From Manis javanica (taxonomy: Eukaryota; Chordata; Mammalia; Pholidota; Manidae), in the NCBI RefSeq assembly GCF_040802235.1, contig NC_133170.1, forward strand, positions 8,199,001-8,263,000: a DNA stretch of 64,000 bases, in the 5' to 3' direction. Numbering within the stretch: position 1 is the stretch's first letter; each line of letters begins with the position of its first letter. The notes below the pieces were generated by a model. The model worked only from the letters and a program-made list of their open reading frames with translations, searched no databases and was not told the origin of the DNA. This document shows positions 1 through 9,615 of the stretch, one piece after another. The translations under genes and the position numbers were made by a program.

Positions 1-675
1 GTAAGTCTGAATGGGTTCTCAAAACATGAATGGCAGTACTTGATACTGTCAAATGTTGGTGAGAATGTGTTGAAATCGTTAGTCACATAGTAGGTAGATT
101 GTTACAACTCTTTCCAAAGCACTTTGACAACACATTTCCAAGGCATAAAATGTTTAGTCACACAAAATGTTTTTGTTTTGAACCTTTTCATAAAGGATCC
201 CCGTTTCTTGTAAGGTAGCCAGAGGAAGTAATTCACAAAAAGGGAAAGGCCATATGGACAGAGTTACAGGTTTATTACAGCGTTACTTTTTAAAGTAGAA
301 AATAAAAAAACATACTTTCAGTGGAAAGTTAATAAAATGCATATTACAGGTGATCAAATCATAACTTGATTATCACCATTTGGAATGATATCTATGTATG
401 GAGAATATATTAGTTTGTGAGGGATGTCACATCAAAGTACTCAGACTTGGTGGCTTAACAGAAATGTATTGCCTCACAGTTCCGGAGACTAGAAAATTCC
501 AAGGTCAAAGTATCTGCAGGGTTCTTCCTTCTGAAGGCTCTGCAGAAGAATCTGTGTCATACCTCCCACCTAGCTTCTAGTGGTTTTTCTGGTAATTTTT
601 GGTCTTCCTTGGCTTGTAGAAGAATAAATCCGATCTTGCCTTCATCTTTAAGTGTGTGTGTCCAAATTTCCTCTT
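1..675. other. unrecognised sequence, no gene seen
   Basis: AT-rich sequence with an A-rich patch at about 297-312. I recognise no repeat family or exon. The window opens exactly on GTAAGT, a perfect 5' splice-donor consensus; any exon it belonged to would lie outside the window. Confidence 0.5.
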
Positions 676-862
676 TTTTCTGACACCAGTCATATTGGAT
701 TAGGGCCCACCCTAATGACCTCATCTGAACTAGTTTATTATATCTGCAGCAAATGTATTTCAAATAAGGTCACATTCTGAGGTACTGCAGATTAGCATTT
801 CAACATATGAATTTGGGTGGGATGGGGGTGAGGAAGGGCACAATTCAACCCATAACAGAAAA
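676..862 (-). repeat. MaLR-type LTR fragment, antisense
   Basis: The stretch from the 'ACACCAGTCATATTGGATTA' motif through 'GGCCCACCCTAATGACCTCA' to 'TTCAACATATGAATTTGGG' and 'CCCATAACA' is the antisense of a common MaLR/MLT-type LTR consensus as I remember it. Only part of an LTR is present, and the subfamily is not determined. Confidence 0.6.
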
Positions 863-884
863 TTAGAAAAAGAGGCAATGTAGT

Positions 885-1158
885 GGGTTGAATGGTGACT
901 CTCAAAAGATATGTCCTGGCACAATTTCCTGGAACCTATGAATGTGACCTTATTTGGATCAAAGGGTCTCTGCATATATAATGAAGTTAAAGATCTTGAG
1001 AGGAGATCATCTTGGATTATCTGGGTGAGCCCTAAATCCAGTAGCAAGCGCCTTTATAAGAGCAAGGCCGAGGGAGATTGAGACATGTACAGTTTGGAGT
1101 GTTCCTGTGCTTTCAGCCCCAGTAGTTTATTACAGCAGCCTGGGAACCTAATGCAGGC
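885..1158 (+). repeat. LTR-like fragment, sense, probably MaLR type
   Basis: It begins with a 'GGTTGAATGGTGACTC' type start and continues through 'AAAAGATATGTCC', 'GGAACCTATGAATGTGACCT' and 'GGATTATCTGGGTGAGCCC'. It ends 'TTACAGCAGCC.GGGAACCTAATGCA'. This order matches a widespread old mammalian LTR consensus with a large internal deletion. It lies 23 bp from the antisense fragment before it, so the two may be separate insertions or a rearranged pair. Confidence 0.5.
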
Positions 1159-1311
1159 AAACTGTTCGGGGGTAGATTCCTGCATACTATATTTTGTTTT
1201 TTCTTGAAAGAGAGATCTATGGTTCAAGACAACTTTAAGTGGATATTTTAATAGTTATCTTAAAATTACTGAAGTTCAGTTTCATGACACTTGTAAGAAA
1301 ATATTGCAATG

Positions 1312-1555
1312 AAGCAACGTAGGGCCTGGGCTCTGGAGCCAGTTAGCGTGGATTTGCATTCTGGCTCAACACTATGTGACCCTGGACAGATTATTAATCT
1401 CCAAGTCTCATTTTCTTCGTGTGTCAAATGAGGATAAAAATAAAGATCTATGATCAGTTACTATGAAAATTAAAGAAGGTAATCAATGCAAATTGCCTAG
1501 CACAGTGTCTTCTGTGTGATATAGTACTCTATGAATGTTAGCTACAATCATCACA
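1312..1555 (+). repeat. MIR SINE, sense
   Basis: The core motifs occur in MIR order: 'GGGCTCTGGAGCCAG', 'TATGTGACCCTGG', 'TCAAATGAGGATAA', 'TTGCCTAGCACAGTG' and 'GAATGTTAGCT'. Nearly full length and diverged, as expected of this tRNA-derived SINE. Confidence 0.85.
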
Positions 1556-2685
1556 TAAGAAAAATGAAAGAGACGTGGCATAGTGAGAATATAAATGACA
1601 TTTCCAGACAGTCGAACTACTTCTTCCAACCTAAAAATATAAAAACTGTTTTTATCCCAGGAAGCATACAAGTAAAAACTCCATCAGAATGAAAAAGGTA
1701 AAGGAATTTGGTTGTTTTCTGCAAAAGACAAAATCCTGGCCTTATGGACTGTAACCTAGTTTTCAAGTAGCAAAGTCGTGTAATTGGCTTGGCCTTGTGT
1801 TAAGTTAGATGGAGAAAAAAATTCAAAGAACACCATCACTGTTTCTGCGTTGTGTTCACTGATGATGAGAGACATTTGGTATCATCAGTAACTACAGATT
1901 CTATCAATATTTGAAAGGCTTCACTGTCCAGAGATGTTAAATGAAATCTCAGTTCTTTCCGGCTGCCTTCATTAGATGACACAGCATCTTTCCTTGTCTG
2001 TCTGATGGCCATACAGAGAAATACAAATGTGAGGTAGTTTATTTTATTCTAACTATTTATTTACATGTTTAATATTTTTCAATCTTTTAAATATTTAAAT
2101 TTTGTAATTTTATGAATTTTTCTCTCTTAAAAATTACTTCCAAATGTTCAAAACATTAAGAGTATTACTGCAAGTTGAAAATAACAGCAAGAGAACATAA
2201 TCACCCCGATTTCCACAAAGTTCCAACTTAACACTCTCTTATGACTGCCCCAGGCCTGGCCTCTCAAACTCCTGAACTCAGAAGGCTTCTCTTCATAAAG
2301 AGAGATACTTTCTCTACTCTCACATTCTCTTCCCCCAATCTGGTCTGTTCTAGCCTTGAAAATGGGACCTGGACAATGATAGACTCCTTGTTAGAGTCAA
2401 TCCTTTAGTTGTGCTAAAGAGGAACTAATTTATAGGCCATGTTTTACCGGGAAATCCTTCCTTATTTATGAAGATTCTAGTTCTCTCCAATTCTGCAGTT
2501 CTTCTGCAGTCTATTTTAAACTCATCCAATTAACAGAAAGGAAATAGAAAGTTGTTGCAAGGGAAAATAGTCTTTTATTTTACAGCCTTATAGACTCTGA
2601 TAATCTAAATCCATAAAAGAAAATAGAAAATAATTGGCCAGAAAAGTCAGGCCGAAACACATTTTTTTTTTTTTGCTGGGAACAT
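1556..2685. other. unrecognised AT-rich sequence, no gene
   Basis: AT-rich throughout (very rich at 2040-2120). No coding frame longer than about 60 codons and no repeat I can name. An impure T run at 2659-2674 marks the approach to the next L1 fragment. Confidence 0.4.
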
Positions 2686-2689
2686 AGTA

Positions 2690-3980
2690 GGAAACAATTG
2701 TTTAAAAACTGAAGTGTTAAAAAATAAAAATAAAACCCTTAGAAGATAACACAAAAGAAAGTCTAGGTGACTTCTGGCTTGGTCATGACTTTTTAGATAC
2801 AATATCAAAAGCATGATATAGAAAATAAAAAATTTGATAACCTGAACTTCATTAAAATGAAAAACTGCTCTGCAAAAGGTACTGTTAAGAGATTGAGAAC
2901 ATACTTTTGCAAAAGACTTACCTGATAATGGACTGTTCTGCAAAGTATACAAAGAACTCTTAAAACTCAACAATGAGAAAACAAACAATGCAGTTTAAAA
3001 AATGGGCCAGAGATGTCACCAAAAAATAAATACAAATGGCAGATGGCATATGAAAAGATGGTCAATATCATACATCATTAGGGAATTGTAAATAAAACAA
3101 TGAAATACCACTATATATCTATTAGAAGGGTCAAAATCCAAAACACTGACAACACCAAATGCTGGTGAGGATGTGGGACAACAGGAAACTCTTATTCATG
3201 GCTGGTGGGAATGCCAGTGAGTACAGCCACTTAGGAAAACAGTTTGGCAGTTTTTTTGCAAAACTAAACATACCCTTATAGTCCAGCAATTATACTCATT
3301 GGTACCTACCCAAATTAGTTGAAAAGCTACATCTACACAAAAATATGCACATGGATCTATGTAACAACTTCGTATCAAATTGCCAAAACTCAGAAGCAAT
3401 CAAGATGTCCTTCAGTAGGGGAATGGATAAATAAACTGTGGTATATCCAGACAATGAAATATTATTCAGTGTTGGAAAGAAAATAGCTATCAAGCACAAA
3501 AAGATATGGAGTAATTTTAATTGCATATGGCTAAAAGGAAACCAGTCTGGAATAGCTGTATTCTTTATGATTCCAACTATATGACATTCTGGAAAAGGCA
3601 AACCTTCGGAGACAATAGAAAGTTTAGTGGTTGCCAGAGGTTAGGGGGAGGGAGAGCTGAATAGACAGAGCGCGGAGGATACTTAGGGCAGTGAAACTAT
3701 CATTCTCTAGGATACTCTAATGGTGGATACGTGCCATGATACAGCTGCCAAAACCAAAAAGACATCACTAAGTGAAACCTAGTGTAAAATATGGACTTTA
3801 GCTGATAATAATGCATCAACATTGTCTTATCAATTCTAACATGTCTCATACTAACACAAGATGTGAAAAATAGAGAAAGTTGGAGAAGGCTATGGGAACT
3901 CACTGTACTTTTTCTCATTTTTTTTCTTGACACATAAATACAAAGAATAAAGTCTATAAATTATTTAAAAATCAGATGTT
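2690..3980 (+). mobile_element. ancient L1 (L1M) 3' part, sense, 5'-truncated
   Basis: The late ORF2 region is recognisable through 'CTCAACAATGAGAAAACAAACAA', the genomic L1 landmark 'ATGCTGGTGAGGATGTGGG', the 'GGTGGGAATGCCAG' stretch and 'GGAATGGATAAATAAACTGTGGTA'. A short 3' UTR follows, ending in 'AATAAAGTCTATAAATTATTTAAAAA'. The reading frame is destroyed by stops and frameshifts. No target-site duplication is visible, as expected for an old copy. Confidence 0.85.
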
Positions 3981-4578
3981 TTTCTTACTTTAAAGACATA
4001 TCTAGGAATTGGCCAGAGTCCCATGTGACCTTTTATGCATCGACACAACCAAAATAAGGACTTCAGGTGTCTAGGCATTTTGTAACACCATCCTTAAGGA
4101 GTCTGAGGAATTTGTGGGAGAGAGGGTCATCTGGACTCACAGGTCCAGGGACAGAACTAGTCAGAATCACATCTTTAGTGACTTCCAGTAAACGTGTCAC
4201 ATGGATTAGAGAGACAGATAATTCTGTGCTTTATCTCACTGAGCTCCTGGAGTTCATGGTGGTGAGTCAGAACCACCCGGTCTTTCTCTTCCATCATTTC
4301 TGTCTCTGGCTAAAACACAGATTTATAAATATACGTGTACTCTACGTCCCCCGACCAAGAAAGGTCACTTAAGGAGAGCCAGGCAGGATAAAAGAGAATC
4401 TTACTTTGAACAAATGCTGGGTAAGGAAAGGACACGCAAGCTAAGGAGCAGAGGAAACCCTTGTTTGTTTGTTTGCTTGTTTGCTACTGTGTCTTTTAAC
4501 TTTAAAACAAAAATACATGTGTGAGAAGTTATAAAATGTTGGGACATGGACCATAATGGAGATATTTACAAATCCTGT
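3981..4578. other. unrecognised sequence with a TTTG microsatellite
   Basis: Holds a short (TTTG)n tract at about 4460-4484. A 101-codon open frame at 4067-4372 resembles no family I know. No exon signals were found. Confidence 0.4.
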
Positions 4579-4579
4579 A

Positions 4580-4735
4580 ATGATTCAGAGTTTGAGCCTT
4601 GAAATTAGAACCTGGTTCTGATCTTCTTTCTGTCACCAGCTACTGAACTTAGGCAAATTGCTTCCCATCTTTAAGCTTCAGTTTCTTCACCTGGAGAAAG
4701 TCCATAACAATATTTACCTACGAAGATCAGTGTAA
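4580..4735 (+). repeat. MIR SINE, sense, partial
   Basis: 'GAGTTTGAGCCTTGAAATTAGA' and 'CTGGTTCTGATC' are followed by 'CACCAGCTACTGAACTTAGGCAAATTGCTT' and 'TAAGCTTCAGTTTCTTCACCTG'. This is the MIR core order. The 3' tail is missing where the antisense L1M begins. Confidence 0.75.
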
Positions 4736-5227
4736 GCAGCACATATAATGTTTCCTCCCCAGCTTTATTGCCATATAATTCACTAATAAAATTGTAATAT
4801 ACTTAAAGTGTACAATGTGATGATTTAATATATGTACATACTGTGGAAGAATTCCAACCATGGAGTTATTTAGCACATCCATCACCTCACAATATTTACT
4901 TTTTCTTTTTGGTGGGGACACAAATTCTACTATCTTAGCAAATTTCAGTTACACATGCAGTATTTTAAACTACAGTTACCATGTTGTATATTAGATCCTC
5001 AGACCTTATTTATCTTATGACTGAATGTTTATACCCTTTTATCAGATCTCCGTGATCTCCATAGTAGACATAATCGACATACAATAAAATCCTGTGATTT
5101 TTAATGTAAAGTTCTGTGAATTCTAACAAATGTACACAGCTGAGTGACAACTACAGCTGTGATATACAGATGTTAATCCCACTCCTCCGACACCAAATGC
5201 AATGGTGTATTTTTTTCCTACACACAT

Positions 5228-5253
5228 ATATATGTATAATAATAATAATACAC
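5228..5253. repeat. TA/ATA microsatellite
   Basis: A short run of TATATGTATAATAATAATAATA, at the end of the first antisense L1M block and next to the LTR junction. Confidence 0.7.
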
Positions 5254-5805
5254 ATCAGTAATAGTAGTGTAACTCCATTGGGCTCCCAGACCCGATTCCA
5301 GTGTGTGGAAGTCTGTGGGAGGGAGTCTTCCCACACATACGGACACCAAGCAATTCTCAAATGCCAGAAGGGTGTCCGAAAACTCACCTGCCCGGAGACC
5401 CCAACAGATTCCCCAGGTTAAGGGCTCCGTCCTAGGAGACTGCCCTCCACCCCACACTCCAGACACTGCTCGCAAGCCCCAGGCTGTTCCCTGTGCTTCT
5501 GACCTACAGGCAACAGATGGGAGGTTCCAACAACGTCCCTCTTAGGTTCAATTCATTTGCTGCAGCGGCTCACAGAACTCAGGAAAACACCTACGTTTAC
5601 CTGTTTAATAAAGGACTCCGTAAAGGATACAAGTTAACAGCCAGATGAGCAGATGCATAGGGCAAGGTCCCAAGTAAAGGAGCTTCTGTCCTCATGGGGC
5701 TTGGGGCCTGGCTGGTGGTATGTGGAGGCGTTCTGGTTCCCCGAGCATCATCGATGTTCCCCCCACCTGAGAAACAGGATCCAACTAAGCACAGCAAAAC
5801 AGAGA

Positions 5806-5847
5806 GAGGAGGGGGAGGAGGGGGGGAGGGGGGAGGGGGAGAGCATA
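5806..5847 (+). repeat. G-rich GGGGAGG low-complexity tract
   Basis: An almost pure G/A run with many G3-G6 blocks, inside the antisense LTR. It could form a G-quadruplex on the plus strand. Its translation in any frame is artefactual. Confidence 0.8.
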
Positions 5848-6048
5848 AACTTCTCAGGGACTTTTGTGAGGGCTTCACTGCATAGCTGTGATTGACTAAA
5901 TTATTGGCCATTGGGTGATTCAGCTCCAGCCCCTCCTGCCGGTGGGTGGTGGGGTCCAAAAGTCTCTCATTGACATGACAAAATACCCATTTCACCTTTA
6001 AGACTTCAGTGTTTTTAGGAACTGTGGATAAAGACCAAATATACCTGG

Positions 6049-6088
6049 GAAATACATATTTGGTCATGAATGACCAAATATGTATTTC
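6049..6088. repeat. perfect 19-bp inverted repeat with a 2-nt spacer
   Basis: The left arm GAAATACATATTTGGTCAT (6049-6067) and right arm ATGACCAAATATGTATTTC (6070-6088) are exact reverse complements separated by GA. The palindrome lies about 20 bp inside the 5' terminus (minus-strand sense) of the 5268-6108 LTR. The rest of that LTR is diverged, so the perfect pairing stands out. Confidence 0.95.
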
Positions 6089-7007
6089 TTATAACTCATT
6101 ATATCACAATAGAACATTTCTGTTACCCCAAAAAGTTTTTTCCAACTCCTTTGTAGTAAATTGCCTTTCCTCATTCTAGGTCCCTCGTAACCACTGATCT
6201 GTTTCCTGCCATTTTACATTTGCCTTTTCAAAATTTCATACAAATAAAATCAGACAACATGTAGCCCTTTATGTCTGGCTTCTTTCACTTACCATTATGC
6301 TTTGGGATTCATTCTTGCTGTGTGTACAGTAGTACCTTCATTTTTATTGGTGTTTCCTGTTATGAGTATACCATACTTTTCTCATCCATTTACCAGTTGA
6401 TTTGTATTTGGGCTGCTTCTAGTTTTTGTCCTTCACATTTCCATATGTATTTTGTGGACATGTTCATTTTTTTCCCTTTGGGTAAATACTTAGGTATGAG
6501 CTTTGGTTTGGAATTGCAGGTATTCACTTTAAGAAGCTTTCAAACTGTTTTCCGAAGTGCCTTTATCATTTTGCATTTCCATCAATAATGTTGAGTGGGT
6601 GTTAGTTGCTCCACATTCTGGCAAACATTTGGTGTTGTTCATCTATGTAATTTTTGACATGTTAGTGAGTATATAGTGATATCTCATTTAATTTCCCTAA
6701 AGATGATGCTGATTATCTTCTCACATGCTTTTTTGCTATACCTCTATATCTTTGGTGACATGTTTGTTCATATTTTTGACTATTAAAAATTAGATTATCT
6801 TTGTATTATTCAGTGGTAAGAGTCCTTTATATTTTCTTGACACTAGTCCATTTCCAGATAAATGCACTGCAATATTTTTTTACCTGTCTGGGGCTGTCTT
6901 TCATTTCTGTGACATTATTTTTGGAAGGGCACAAATTTTAATTTACATGAAGTGTGATTTATCACATCTTTTCCTTTTATGAGTTATTTTGTGTGTGTAT
7001 GTGATTT

Positions 7008-7836
7008 TGTTAGGCAGGAAAATAGATATGAGCAGGGTGGAAAGAGAATAAAGCCAGAAAAGCTCACTAGAAGGGACTTAAAGAGTTAACCAGTTAAAAA
7101 TAGAAAGCTCAGAAGACCAGGAGCAACTTGGCCTAGAAGTTTGAATATTCCCCAGATAAAGAAAAGTATCTCAGCATAGCCTATGTCTTCACTGCATCAG
7201 TTAGACCACACCATTATAAGATTTACTTTAGCACCTGCTAAAAGGCCGAGTTTACTCAGGAAGAAGTCTACCTTAAAGCTAAGACTGCATTTTAATCAAA
7301 TGGACGGTGGCTAAGCCCCCCTTGGGGGCAGGGCAGACAGTCTTGATTGATATGCTTCCAGACAGAAGCTGATATCCTGGAAAGGAATCAAAGCAGTATA
7401 TATTTCCTGTGTTGAGTTAAAAAAAAAAAAAACAGTGTCTTAACAAAGATGGACATCCTGGGACAATTCGGCTGGTCCACACCTGGCCCTCTGTGGCTTT
7501 CCTGAAAATTGTCAACCGCCTATGAAACCCCAGACCCAAAGCCCTCAGGTGCGCTCCTCTCTCTGAGGTCACCCACACTTTCTAAGTGTGTAACTTTCAT
7601 AAAACTTTATCTCAACCCTTCAATGCACCTCTTCTATGAGTGTGTGCTTGCTCTCTTTAAAAAAAGCTTAAACCTTTCAGGGCACCTCTCCTCCCTGAGG
7701 TCATCCACACATTTTCTCTCTTTAAGTAACTTTAAATAAAACTATTACCCTGCTTCACTACTGTGTCTCTGCCCTTCAGTTCTTTGTTATGGCGGGGACA
7801 AGAAAAGAGGAAAATACGCAACGTACGCCCCTAACC
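7008..7836 (+). mobile_element. solo LTR, sense, probably ERV class I
   Basis: An 829-bp block interrupts the antisense L1M. It starts TGTTAGG and ends CCTAACC, a short inverted repeat typical of LTR termini (the final CA has decayed to CC). AATAAA at 7735-7740 lies about 95 bp from the end. It is followed by 'TGTGTCTCTGCCCTTCAGTTCTTTGTTATGGCGGGGACAAGA', which resembles gammaretrovirus-like LTR ends. An A-run sits at about 7420-7433. Two related segments at about 7550-7640 and 7677-7740 show an internal duplication. There are no internal viral genes, so this is a recombined solo LTR. Class assignment is inference. Confidence 0.7.
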
Positions 7837-8620
7837 GTTTCCTCAAGAAATCTATGTAAGATTGTGATCTTGCCTATTCCAAGTTCACAAATGACTTTCT
7901 CCTATGTTTTCTCTTAGAGGTTACCATTCTAGCTCTTACATATAGTTGTATGATCTGATCCATATTAATTTTTGTATGCGTTGCGAGGATAGCGTTGAGA
8001 CTCATTTGGTTGTAAATGCAGATGCAACTATTCTTAACGATTTGTTGAAAATACTTTCTTTCCCTCATTTAATTCTTTGGTAGGTTTGTTGAAAATCAAT
8101 GTATTATGTATGCATGGTTCTATTTTTGGACTCTGTTTTGTTATATATTTGTTTGGACTCTGCATGATTTATATCTGTCAGAATTTCACTGTTACGTATT
8201 GTAATTTTATAGTAAATATTGAAGGTCGTTGCTATAAATCTTTCAATTTCACTGGAAAATTTCTACCAGAAAAGCTCTTGGGAATTATGATTGGAAATCT
8301 GTTAATTCTATAGGCTCATTTTTAGGACGTCCTTAACTTCTTTCAGCAATGCTTGAAAGTCTTCAGTATACAAGTCTTAACACATGCTTTGTTTAATTGA
8401 TCTTTACTTTATATCATTTGATGCTGTTGCCAATGCTATTGCCTTTTGAATGTTGGTTTCTAAATGCTGATTATTACTATATAGAAATACAGTTGATTTG
8501 TGCATATCAACCTCCCATTGACTTTAGTAGACTCATTTATTAATTCTAGTAGCTTTTCCACAAGTCTCTTAACATTTTGACATGGGTGATCATGTCATCT
8601 GTGAATAAAGATAAGATGAA

Positions 8621-8950
8621 AAGCCAGAAAAGGAAGAATTAAGCGACCAAAATTTTAATAAACCCAATAAATATCCCTGAAATTCCTTGAAGAAACTTGA
8701 AGAAGTCTCACAAAATTAACTGGAAAAGAACAAGGATATAAACATTTTTATAGAAAAGATGACAAATGTGGGAGACGATAAGTATATCCAACTTCCATAT
8801 CAGCAGTGTTCAAGAAGAAGTAATCCAAACTAACGGAACAGGCAAAGATGAACAGTTTACTATGTCCCACTCTACGTTTATCTTCTTAATTTATCTTCTT
8901 ATATTGTCTAAATAGTCTTTTAGAGAAGATACTCTGGCTGCTGTTTAAAC
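8621..8950. other. unrecognised sequence between L1M and MIR
   Basis: A-rich, then mixed. Possibly more L1M sequence, but I see no landmark and no gene. Confidence 0.35.
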
Positions 8951-8954
8951 ATAC

Positions 8955-9185
8955 CTTTGGAGTTAGATTCACTTGGTTCACATTGTTGCTCTATTTGTTA
9001 CTAGCTCTGTCATTTTGGAAACGTTATTTATCTCATCTGGGTCACTCAGTTATCTCATTTATAAAGTGGAGATGATAATAGTACCTATATTTAGACTTGT
9101 TATGGTGTTTAAATGTTATTCTTTACATAAAGTGCTTAGTATTGTGCCTGGCACCAAACGTGCATTCAGTAAATGTCACCTATCG
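8955..9185 (+). repeat. MIR SINE, sense
   Basis: 'GTTACTAGCTCTGTCATTTTGGAAACGTTA', 'TTATAAAGTGGAGATGATAATAGTACCTA' and 'AGTGCTTAGTATTGTGCCTGGCACCAAACG' follow in MIR order, ending at the 'CAGTAAATGTCA' tail. Confidence 0.85.
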
Positions 9186-9204
9186 CTATAAATGTGCTTT
9201 CTTC

Positions 9205-9615
9205 ATCTCTTGTGTTTCAATAAGGAATGTTTCTGAAACAGGCAATAAATAACTCTTGCTTGAATGGCTTAAATAATAAGAGAAAATTGACTGGATCTTA
9301 AAGACACCAGGAAATGAGTTTACCCAGCGTTAAAACTACTTATTCAGGACTTAGTTTCTCTCTCTCTCTCCTCCTCTAACTTCTCAAATTAGCTTTTTTG
9401 ACATTGGGTCCATTCTTAGCCAAGAGCTCCCCTTGTGGCGGTGAAATGGCCACCAGCAACTTCCAGAACTTCATTTTTCATTCACATGGAAATAAAAGAG
9501 TAAAAGGTTTTTCCATCTCAAATGTTGCACAGAAATGATGGCTTCATTTTGAGTTGGCCAATTTAGGTCACAGGTCCATTCCTGAACCAATCACTGTGGC
9601 TGAAACATTACCCCT
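9205..9615 (+). repeat. old interspersed repeat, family not named
   Basis: The 'CTCCCCTTGTGGCGGTGAAATGGCCACCAGCA' type block and 'CCATTCCTGAACCAATCACTGTGGC' are landmarks of a common mammalian repeat whose name I cannot give with confidence. Contains a (TC)n patch at about 9358-9372. A related, more diverged copy lies at 19085-19460. The strand is a guess. Confidence 0.5.

Larger units (their letters stand above)
5268..6108 (-). mobile_element. solo LTR (endogenous retrovirus), antisense, family not determined
   Basis: An 841-bp block splits the antisense L1M. Read on the minus strand it starts TGTGATATAATGAG at 6108 and ends in ACA at 5268, the TG...CA termini expected of an LTR. The interior has an ATTAAA polyadenylation-like signal (minus strand, about 5607-5612) and a G-rich tract on the plus strand at 5808-5846. 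The motif 'GATTGACTAAATTATTGGCCATTGG' (antisense as read) matches an old mammalian LTR consensus I recall but cannot name. The flanks show only loose 4-5 bp similarity, so the target duplication is not clear. A 156-codon minus frame here is proline-rich through low complexity and is not a gene. Confidence 0.65.
4738..8620 (-). mobile_element. ancient L1 (L1M) copy, antisense, in three pieces
   Basis: Three blocks (about 4738-5267, 6109-7007 and 7837-8620) read collinearly as the antisense of an old L1. The first block carries the L1 3' UTR end ('GCTTTATTGCCATATAATTCAC', 'AAAGTGTACAATGTGATGA'). The second has 'GTCTGGCTTCTTTCACTTA', 'CAAACTGTTTTCCGAAGTG' and 'GTGATATCTCATTTAAT'. The third has 'TCCTATGTTTTCTCTTAGAG' and 'CATGTCATCTGTGAATAAAG', the antisense of ORF2. 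Two LTRs interrupt the element, so it predates both. It is heavily diverged and non-coding. Confidence 0.8.

Noticed and set aside
5597..6067. 156-codon minus-strand open frame with a proline run
   Set aside because: It lies inside an LTR, and the proline run is the translation of a GGGGAGG low-complexity tract. No viral or host domain is recognisable.
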